Part shown: positions 1 to 5,576 of the stretch, in pieces
Position numbering within the stretch: the first letter of the stretch is position 1
How the letters are laid out: every line of letters starts with the position of its first letter
From: a bacterium
Lineage (GTDB): Bacteria > Bacillota_I > Bacilli_A > RF39 > UBA660
Direction: 5' to 3'
Assembly (NCBI GenBank): GCA_019421005.1
Contig: JAHZGA010000026.1
Location: 1-13,536 of the forward strand
Length of the DNA: 13,536 nucleotides
Notes under the pieces: model-generated
The model's input: the letters and a program-made list of their open reading frames with translations, nothing else
Database searches by the model: none
Told to the model about the DNA's origin: nothing
Made by a program: the position numbers and the translations under genes

Positions 1-63
1 AAAAAGAAAATTTTATAAAGTTTTGTATTAAAATACTTGACTTTATTATGGGAGGGAAAATAA

Positions 64-1785
64 ATGAGTAATAAAGATGCCCTATTTAGATTGTGTTTAT
101 ACTTAAAAAAATACAAAATTAAAATTATTATTGTAACTATTCTTTTAGTAATAACAACAATATCAGGAATACTAGGACCATTAATAATAAGTTGTATTTT
201 AGATGATTATATTTTAGCTAAAAAAACTGATGGTTTCTTATTTATGATTTGTTTATTAGGATTAGTTTATCTAATAAATGTTATTTTTGACTTTTTAGTT
301 AATTTTATTATGATTAAAGCAAGTGAAGATACTTTATATGATATAAGAAATGATTTATTTAAACATATGGAAAAATTACATATAGGTTTTTTCGACAAAA
401 ATAAAAAAGGCGACTTAATGAGCCGATTTACTAATGATATATCAATTATAAGTAATTCCTTAAGTGAAGCTGTTATTCAAGTAATAGGTAGTATTATTAC
501 CATAATTGGCGTAACAATTATTATGTTTGTAATAAGCCCTTTATTAGCGTTCTTAACTATACTTACAATTCCTCTTTTATTTTTTCTTGCTATGTTAATT
601 GGTAAAAAAACTAGTCAATACTTTTTAGAACAACAAGATAATTTAGGAAAATTAGAAAGTTATTCTGAAGAAATGATTGGTGGAATGAAAGTAGTTAAAA
701 GTTATCAGAAAGAAAATCAAACTTTAAAAGAATTTAAAAAATATAATAATAATTTAAAAAATTCAGTTATTAAAGCTCAAGTGTATTCAAATTTAATAAT
801 GCCAATAAATTTAATTGTTACTAATATTGGAAATATCTTATTAATTGCTTGTGGTTCATTTATGATTATAAAAGGAAACTTAACAATAGGATCATTAATT
901 GCTTTTGTTAGTTATTCATCAATGTTTAGGCAACCAATTAATCAACTAGCAAGTCTATTTTCTTCTGTTACTGAAGGTTTAGCAGGCGCTAAAAGAGTAT
1001 TTGCGATTATTGATACTAAAAACGATATTAAAGAAACTAAAGCACTTAATATTGATAAGATTAAAGGTGAGGTTAGTTTTGAACATGTTGATTTTGGTTA
1101 TAGTGATAATTTAGTATTACATGATATTAATTTGAAAGCTAAAAAAGGACAAGTTATTGCATTAGTAGGAAAAACAGGTGCTGGGAAAAGTACAATAGCA
1201 AGTTTATTACTAAGATTTTATGATGTTACTAACGGAAAAATAACAATTGATGGAATTGATATTAGAGAACTATCTTTAATTTCTCTACGTAGAAGAATAG
1301 ATATTATTTTACAAGATACATATCTTTTTAAAGGAACAATAAGAGAAAATATTAGTTATGGTAATAAAAACGCTAGTATAGATGAAGTTATTAAAGCTAG
1401 TAAAAAAGCTAATGCTCATTCATTTATTAAAAGGTTACCTAATGGATATGATACTTTAGTACTAGAAGAAGGAAGTAATTTATCAATAGGGGAACGTCAA
1501 TTAATTGCAATAGCCCGCTCTATTTTAGCTAATAAAGATATTTTGATTATGGATGAAGCAACTAGTAATGTTGATACAAGAACGGAAGTTTTAATTAATG
1601 AAGGAATGAAAAACATGCTTGAAGGAAAAACTGTCTTTGTAATTGCTCATAGATTGAAAACAGTAAGAGATGCTGATGAGATTGTAGTACTTGAAAACGG
1701 AAAAATTATTGAAAGAGGAAAACATGAAGAGTTATTAAAATTGAAACAAAAGTATTATAAATTATATCAAAACCAATTTGATTAA
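64..1785 (+). CDS. ABC exporter half-transporter (permease fused to ATPase)
   Basis: This 573-aa protein has an N-terminal membrane domain (about residues 15-300, several hydrophobic helices) followed by a nucleotide-binding domain (about 330-573), the layout of MdlB/MsbA-like type IV ABC exporters. Visible motifs are Walker A GKTGAGKST (369-377), Q-loop Q417, Walker B with D497 and catalytic E498 (IMDEATSNVD), and H-loop H529 (IAHRL). The signature motif is LSIGE (473-477) rather than LSGGQ or LSQGQ, which is odd. The membrane-domain motif GFFDKNKKGDLMSR is typical of the family. The ATG has a strong SD (GGGAGGG, 50-56). Such half-transporters often work as heterodimers encoded side by side; a partner could lie just upstream of the window. 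The substrate cannot be read from the sequence. No T-tract terminator follows it. Confidence 0.93.
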   Translation: MSNKDALFRLCLYLKKYKIKIIIVTILLVITTISGILGPLIISCILDDYILAKKTDGFLFMICLLGLVYLINVIFDFLVNFIMIKASEDTLYDIRNDLFKHMEKLHIGFFDKNKKGDLMSRFTNDISIISNSLSEAVIQVIGSIITIIGVTIIMFVISPLLAFLTILTIPLLFFLAMLIGKKTSQYFLEQQDNLGKLESYSEEMIGGMKVVKSYQKENQTLKEFKKYNNNLKNSVIKAQVYSNLIMPINLIVTNIGNILLIACGSFMIIKGNLTIGSLIAFVSYSSMFRQPINQLASLFSSVTEGLAGAKRVFAIIDTKNDIKETKALNIDKIKGEVSFEHVDFGYSDNLVLHDINLKAKKGQVIALVGKTGAGKSTIASLLLRFYDVTNGKITIDGIDIRELSLISLRRRIDIILQDTYLFKGTIRENISYGNKNASIDEVIKASKKANAHSFIKRLPNGYDTLVLEEGSNLSIGERQLIAIARSILANKDILIMDEATSNVDTRTEVLINEGMKNMLEGKTVFVIAHRLKTVRDADEIVVLENGKIIERGKHEELLKLKQKYYKLYQNQFD

Positions 1786-1806
1786 AGGTAAAAATCAAAA
1801 ATATAG

Positions 1807-1835
1807 TTGGAAAACATAAAAAAATAGTATATAAT
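1807..1835 (+). promoter_or_regulatory. SigA-type promoter of ackA
   Basis: TTGGAA (1807-1812), 17-nt spacer, TATAAT (1830-1835). Transcription would begin near 1842, giving a leader of about 18 nt that contains the AAGG Shine-Dalgarno (about 1848-1851). It lies between the ABC gene and ackA, so ackA can be transcribed independently. Confidence 0.75.
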
Positions 1836-1859
1836 AAAAGTAGAAAGAAGGAATAATAA

Positions 1860-3053
1860 ATGAAAATTTTATGCGTTAATGCAGGTAGTTCATCTTTAAA
1901 ATTTCAAATTTATGAAATGCCTGAAGAAAAAGTATTAATAAGTGGATATGTAGAAAAGATAGGATTGGAGGATTGCTTCTGGAGCGTTTCTGTTGATGGT
2001 GAAAAGAAAAAAGATGCAAGATTTTTAAAAAATCATACTGAAGCTGTTGAAGTTTTAATTGATGAATTATTTAAAAATAATATTGTTCAATCATTAGATG
2101 AAATTAAAGGAGTAGGACATCGTGTTTTACATGGTGGTGAAAAATATTCTGATTCAGTTTTAATAACTGATGAAGTTATCAAGGATATTGAAGATTTAAC
2201 TAAATTAGGACCACTTCATCATCCTGGTAATTTAGCTGGAATTAGAGCAATGAAAGAAGCTTTAAAAGATGTTCCAATGGTAGCAGTTTTTGATACCGCT
2301 TTCCATCAAACAATGCCTAAAGTTAATTATATTTACCCTGTACCATATGAATGGTATAAAGAATATGGCGTTAGAAAATATGGATTTCACGGAACTAGTC
2401 ATAAATATATAACTACTATAATGAAAGAAAAATTAAATAAAGATGATGTTAATTTAATTATTTGTCATATTGGTAGTGGTGCTAGTATAGCTGCTATAAA
2501 AGATGGTAAATGTTATGACACAACTATGGGAATAACACCATTAGATGGTTTAATGATGGGAACACGTAGTGGTTCAATAGACCCATCAATTTTAGAATAT
2601 GTTTGTAAAGAAGGGAATATGGATATATCAGAAGTAACAAATGCTTTAAATAAAAAGAGTGGATTTTTAGGTATAGCAGGAGCATCTGATTGTCGTGATG
2701 TTGAAGAAAAAGTTAAAAACAATGATGAAATGGCTAAACTTGCATATGATATGTATAATGACCGTATAGCGCATTTTATAGCACGTTATTATATAGAATT
2801 AGAAGGCAAGGTTGATGATATTATCTTTACTGCAGGTGTTGGTGAAAATGGTGTTGAAGTTCGTAAGCAAGTTATTAATAGATTAAAACCATTAGGAATA
2901 GAATTAAATGAAGATATGAATAGTAAAATTGCTTCTTATTTAAAAATAAAAGAAGGAATAATAAGTAGTGATAACTCTAAAGTAGAAGTAATGGTTTTAC
3001 CAACTAATGAAGAAATAATGATTGTAAAAGATACATATGATTTTATAAAATAG
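1860..3053 (+). CDS. ackA: Acetate kinase
   Basis: Acetate kinase interconverts acetyl phosphate + ADP and acetate + ATP, the substrate-level ATP step of acetate fermentation; the enzyme is a cytosolic homodimer of the ASKHA fold. At 397 aa it has normal family length. Family motifs run end to end: VNAGSSSLKF at the N terminus (N7), GHRVLHGG, TAFHQTMP, YGFHGTSHKY (H177), CHIGSGASI, GTRSGSIDP (R236, the phosphoryl-transfer arginine), TAGVGENG and PTNEE (E384). The ATG is preceded by AAGG at about 9 nt. The gene is followed 12 nt later by the DHH phosphoesterase, so the two are probably co-transcribed. The usual partner pta (phosphotransacetylase) is not in the window. Confidence 0.98.
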   Translation: MKILCVNAGSSSLKFQIYEMPEEKVLISGYVEKIGLEDCFWSVSVDGEKKKDARFLKNHTEAVEVLIDELFKNNIVQSLDEIKGVGHRVLHGGEKYSDSVLITDEVIKDIEDLTKLGPLHHPGNLAGIRAMKEALKDVPMVAVFDTAFHQTMPKVNYIYPVPYEWYKEYGVRKYGFHGTSHKYITTIMKEKLNKDDVNLIICHIGSGASIAAIKDGKCYDTTMGITPLDGLMMGTRSGSIDPSILEYVCKEGNMDISEVTNALNKKSGFLGIAGASDCRDVEEKVKNNDEMAKLAYDMYNDRIAHFIARYYIELEGKVDDIIFTAGVGENGVEVRKQVINRLKPLGIELNEDMNSKIASYLKIKEGIISSDNSKVEVMVLPTNEEIMIVKDTYDFIK

Positions 3054-3065
3054 AAAGAGATAAGT

Positions 3066-4022
3066 ATGAAGAATTATTATAAATTCATTTATAAAAAAAT
3101 CAAACAATATGATACAATTGTTATTGCTAGACATATAGGACCAGATCCTGACGCATTAGCAAGTCAACTAGCTTTAAAAGAAATAATTTTAAATACTTTT
3201 CCCAATAAAAAAGTATATGCAGTAGGTACACCAGCATCTAAATTTAAATATTTAGGTTCATTAGATAAAATGACTGATGAAATGTATAAAAATAGCTTAT
3301 TAATTGTAACTGACCTAGCCAATTTAGCTAGATTAGATGGTGCAAATATTAAAAAATTTGATTACTCAATTAAAATTGATCATCATCCTTTTGTAGAACA
3401 ATTTTGCAATTATGAATGGATTGATGAAGAAGCCAGCAGTGCTTCTCAAATGTTAATAGAATTGGTTTTTAATACTAAATTAAAAATTAATAAGGAAATA
3501 GCTGAAAAATTATTTATTGGTGTTGTAAGTGATACTAATCGTTTTCTCTTTTCTTATTCAAAACCTAAAACATTTGAACTAATATCTAAATTGATAAAAA
3601 AATATGATGTTGATATAACTAAACAATATGAAAAATTATATTTAACACCATTAAAAGAAGTTAAATTTCAAGGTTTTATAGCTAATAACTTAACAGTTAC
3701 AGATAATGACTTTGGATATATAAAAATAACAACTGAAATGCTTGAAAAGTATGATGTTGATGAGGCAACTGCTGGTAACGTAATTAATAAATTTAATTAT
3801 ATTAACGAGTTATTAGTATGGGCTGTTTTTACTGAAGATGTTAAAAATAATAACATAAGAGGTTCAATTAGATCTAGAGGACCAATTGTTAATAAAGTAG
3901 TTGAAAAATTTAATGGTGGTGGCCATATATATGCAAGTGGGGTAAGAGCTAAAGATTTTGATGAAATTGATTTATTAATAAATGATTTAGATGAAGTTTG
4001 TAAACAATATAAAGAATTATAA
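3066..4022 (+). CDS. DHH/DHHA1 phosphoesterase, NrnA-like
   Basis: 318 aa with both domains of the NrnA family, cytosolic Mn-dependent enzymes that degrade short oligoribonucleotides and, in several members, dephosphorylate pAp. The N-terminal DHH domain shows the metal ligands in PDPDA (D27, D29), VTDLAN (D83), the DHH triad (D105-H106-H107) and VSDTN (D156). The C-terminal DHHA1 domain carries GGGH (284-287), which contacts the substrate phosphate. There are no membrane segments or PAS/GGDEF domains, so it is not the GdpP type that hydrolyses c-di-AMP. The exact substrate (nanoRNA, pAp or pApA) cannot be told from sequence. It starts 12 nt after ackA with a weak SD (GAAAGAG), consistent with read-through from the ackA promoter. 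Confidence 0.9.
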   Translation: MKNYYKFIYKKIKQYDTIVIARHIGPDPDALASQLALKEIILNTFPNKKVYAVGTPASKFKYLGSLDKMTDEMYKNSLLIVTDLANLARLDGANIKKFDYSIKIDHHPFVEQFCNYEWIDEEASSASQMLIELVFNTKLKINKEIAEKLFIGVVSDTNRFLFSYSKPKTFELISKLIKKYDVDITKQYEKLYLTPLKEVKFQGFIANNLTVTDNDFGYIKITTEMLEKYDVDEATAGNVINKFNYINELLVWAVFTEDVKNNNIRGSIRSRGPIVNKVVEKFNGGGHIYASGVRAKDFDEIDLLINDLDEVCKQYKEL

Positions 4023-4080
4023 AAATAGGTAATATATTATTTGATAGTAATAAATAAATTATAATTTAGAATTTTTTAGT

Positions 4081-4137
4081 AAACTAGGTTTAACTATGAT
4101 ATCTTGTGGTAAGATAGAGTAGAAATCTAGTTTTTTT
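4081..4137 (+). terminator. Long three-tier hairpin with T tract
   Basis: A 10-bp outer stem pairs 4081-4090 with 4124-4133 (one G-U). After a small internal loop, CTAT (4094-4097) pairs with GTAG (4119-4122), then there are tandem G-A/A-G appositions (4098-4099 with 4117-4118), then a TATCTT/AAGATA stem (4100-4105 with 4111-4116) capped by GTGGT. Seven Ts (4131-4137) start in the 3' arm. It is 59 nt after the NrnA-like gene and should end the ackA operon. It is far more elaborate than the other terminators in the window and could instead be a small structured RNA. Confidence 0.7.
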
Positions 4138-4174
4138 ATTAAATGGTACAATCCTAAATTTTTTTAAACCAATA

Positions 4175-4203
4175 TTGTGTTACTATAATCAGTATGTTAT
4201 AAT
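4175..4203 (+). promoter_or_regulatory. Extended -10 promoter of the ART-like gene
   Basis: TTGTGT (4175-4180), 17-nt spacer, TATAAT (4198-4203) with an extended -10 TG at 4195-4196. Two further TATAAT hexamers lie at 4184-4189 and 4214-4219, so the start point is not certain. The predicted leader is about 64 nt. Confidence 0.65.
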
Positions 4204-4273
4204 CATGGTAAAATATAATGTCATTGTTATGAAGCACTAGCTATTATAGTTTAGCAAAAAAGGAGATGAAAAA

Positions 4274-4837
4274 TTGAATTATGTATATCATGGAAGTAGT
4301 ATTCCTAATTTAGAAATAATAAAAAAACATAAAAGTACTCATACGAAAGAATGGGTATATGCATGTTATTCAAAAGGAATAGCAACAATATTTTTATCAA
4401 ATCAAGGTAGTGATTTATTTTACTCATTATCTGGTGATGGAAAAAATTATCCAGTAAAACTAGTAGAAAGAAAACCTGGTATGTTTAAAAAGATATTTGA
4501 TTGTTCAGGATATATTTATAAATTAGATGCATCTAATTTTAAAGAAAATCAAACAGGTTGGTCAGCAGAGGTAGTAAGTGATAAAGATGAAAAAGTTATT
4601 TCTTCTGAATATATAAAAAATGTCTATGATGAGTTAATTAAATTAGATAAAAAAGGATTAATAAAATTATATTTACATCCAAATAGACCAGATTTTGTTC
4701 CAATAGATAATAGTGATTTAATTCCTAAAGTATTAAGATGGTATAAAAATGGCTTTAATATAAATAATTTTTATAATATATATCCAGAGTTAAAAGATAA
4801 GTTTTTAAAAGAGTTAAAAAAAGTTAATGTAGATTAA
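4274..4837 (+). CDS. Small conserved protein, possible ADP-ribosyltransferase fold
   Basis: 187 aa, soluble, with no signal peptide or membrane helix. The N terminus NYVYHGSS (H6) followed by EWVYACYSKGIATIFLS (26-42) resembles the H...Y pattern of the ADP-ribosyltransferase superfamily, in which a YHG/YHGS histidine and a following tyrosine bind NAD. Candidate third-position glutamates are E99 (SAEVV) and E112 (SSEYI). The rest, including a basic/aromatic stretch with LYLHPNRPDF (132-141), I cannot assign. It starts with TTG: AGGAG at 4261-4265 is spaced 8 nt from TTG 4274, and no upstream in-frame ATG fits better. It stands alone, with a terminator before, its own promoter and a likely terminator after. 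Activity is inference only; it could be a non-catalytic fold relative. Confidence 0.6.
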   Translation: MNYVYHGSSIPNLEIIKKHKSTHTKEWVYACYSKGIATIFLSNQGSDLFYSLSGDGKNYPVKLVERKPGMFKKIFDCSGYIYKLDASNFKENQTGWSAEVVSDKDEKVISSEYIKNVYDELIKLDKKGLIKLYLHPNRPDFVPIDNSDLIPKVLRWYKNGFNINNFYNIYPELKDKFLKELKKVNVD

Positions 4838-4859
4838 TATAGTCTATGTTATTTTTTTT
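4835..4859 (+). terminator. Terminator of the ART-like gene
   Basis: TAATAT (4835-4840) pairs with ATGTTA (4846-4851, one G-U), and A4841-T4845 can close a GTC loop. A run of eight Ts follows at 4852-4859. The left arm begins with the TAA stop codon. The stem is AT-rich and therefore weak. Confidence 0.55.
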
Positions 4860-4949
4860 AAACCTAAATTTCTTGAAATAATTATATAAATTAAAAATAT
4901 TTTAATTGTAAATATTTTATATTAAAATATAATTCTTTTTTTAAAATTG

Positions 4950-4979
4950 TTGACAATTGAACAAGTATTCAACTATAAT
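4950..4979 (+). promoter_or_regulatory. Consensus promoter of the metal-efflux operon
   Basis: A perfect TTGACA (4950-4955) and TATAAT (4974-4979) with an 18-nt spacer form the best SigA match in the window. Transcription should start near 4985-4987, which leaves a very short leader before the regulator start at 4997. The operators overlap it, as expected for a strong promoter held off by a repressor. Confidence 0.85.
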
Positions 4980-4985
4980 TGAATA
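4957..4985 (+). promoter_or_regulatory. ArsR/SmtB-family operator, overlapping inverted repeats
   Basis: Three alternating half-sites lie 11 bp apart: TTGAA 4957-4961, TTCAA 4968-4972, TTGAA 4979-4983. The first pair forms TGAACA-AG-TATTCA (4958-4971), in line with the TGAA-N6-TTCA operators bound by SmtB/CzrA-type repressors. The second pair forms TATTCAA-N6-TTGAATA (4966-4985) and encloses the -10 hexamer. A bound repressor would cover the spacer, the -10 and the start point. Binding is inferred from family behaviour and from the regulator gene immediately downstream. Confidence 0.75.
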
Positions 4986-4988
4986 GGA
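4985..4988 (+). promoter_or_regulatory. Ribosome binding site fixing the regulator start at 4997
   Basis: AGGA at 4985-4988 is 8 nt from ATG 4997. The in-frame TTG at 4979 begins inside the -10 hexamer, so it should not be in the message. The ATG at 4988 has no SD. The site lies almost at the predicted 5' end of the transcript. Confidence 0.55.
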
Positions 4989-4996
4989 TGGTATAT

Positions 4997-5368
4997 ATGG
5001 TAAAAAATGAATTTGTATGTGATTGTAATATTATTCATGAAAATGTAGTTAAAAAGGTTAAGAATAATATGTTAAATGAAAAAACATTTATAAAATTAGC
5101 TGATTTATTTCAATTAATTGGAAATAAAACTAGATGTAAGATTTTATTTGTGTTAGATCAAAAGGAAATGTGTGTATGTGATATTGCTAATGTTTTAAAT
5201 ATGAGTAAATCAGCAGTTTCACATCAATTGGCAAAATTACGTCAAAATAATGTAGTTAAATGTCAAAAAAAAGGAAAGGAAGTTTACTATTCTTTAGATG
5301 ATGAACATATTGTTCAATTATTTGAAGTTGGTCTTAATCATATAAAGGAGGATAAAGATGGAATATAA
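4997..5368 (+). CDS. CadC/SmtB-type metal-sensing repressor (ArsR family)
   Basis: With the ATG at 4997 this is a 123-aa winged-helix protein. Metal sensors of this family are dimeric repressors that leave DNA on binding Zn, Cd or Pb. Both classical sites are visible. The thiolate (alpha3N) set is C8 and C10 in the N-terminal arm plus C59 and C61 in MCVCD at the start of the recognition region. The alpha5 set is D102-x-H104...H115-xx-E118, with exactly the D-x-H-(10)-H-xx-E spacing of CadC, CzrA and SmtB. The helix-turn-helix covers about 59-82 (VCDIANVLNMSKSAVSHQL). It is the first gene of the efflux operon and overlaps the next gene by 11 nt. Metal choice (Cd/Pb through cysteines, Zn through alpha5) is inference; the exact gene name (cadC, czrA or similar) is left open. 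Confidence 0.93.
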   Translation: MVKNEFVCDCNIIHENVVKKVKNNMLNEKTFIKLADLFQLIGNKTRCKILFVLDQKEMCVCDIANVLNMSKSAVSHQLAKLRQNNVVKCQKKGKEVYYSLDDEHIVQLFEVGLNHIKEDKDGI

Positions 5369-5576
5369 ATTTAAAATATCAGGATTAGATTGTCCTAAAT
5401 GTTCAAATGAACTAGAAGAAAAAATTAACAAATTAAAAGAAATTAATAATTTATCAATTAATTTTATAACTCAAGTTATGAAATTTGAAACCGCTCAAAA
5501 TATTGAAGAAGTATTACCAAAAATAGAAAAAATAATTCAAAAAAATGAACCAAATGTTCAAATTGTGAGATATTAA
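5358..5576 (+). CDS. Free-standing HMA metal-binding domain protein
   Basis: 72 aa forming a single heavy-metal-associated domain of ferredoxin-like fold. GLDCPKCS (residues 9-16) holds the CxxC metal-binding pair, C12 and C15. The motif resembles the N-terminal domain of CadA/ZntA ATPases (GLDCxxC) more than copper chaperones (GMTCxxC). A strong SD, AAAGGAGG (5344-5351), is 6 nt before the ATG inside the end of the regulator gene, and the stop overlaps the ATPase start (TAATG). It is therefore translated just ahead of an ATPase that lacks this domain and probably supplies it with metal, as a detached domain or chaperone. CopZ-like copper delivery is less likely given the neighbours. Confidence 0.85.
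   Translation: MEYKFKISGLDCPKCSNELEEKINKLKEINNLSINFITQVMKFETAQNIEEVLPKIEKIIQKNEPNVQIVRY

Noticed and set aside
391..397. TTCGACA, a perfect 0A box
   Set aside because: It lies inside the ABC transporter coding region and encodes the conserved FDK of GFFDKNKKGD, so it is explained by protein sequence.
1777..1799. TTTGATT/AATCAAA hairpin after the ABC gene
   Set aside because: The loop is 9 nt, the stem is AT-rich and no T tract follows, so I do not call a terminator.
2513..2722. Open frame on the minus strand inside ackA
   Set aside because: It is antisense to highly conserved acetate kinase sequence, with no recognisable domain. The same holds for minus-strand frames at 5899-6171, 9957-10253 and 12885-13154.
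4098..4118. Kink-turn built from the tandem G-A pairs in the long hairpin
   Set aside because: In a standard kink-turn the 3-nt bulge directly abuts the G-A pairs; here four base pairs intervene.
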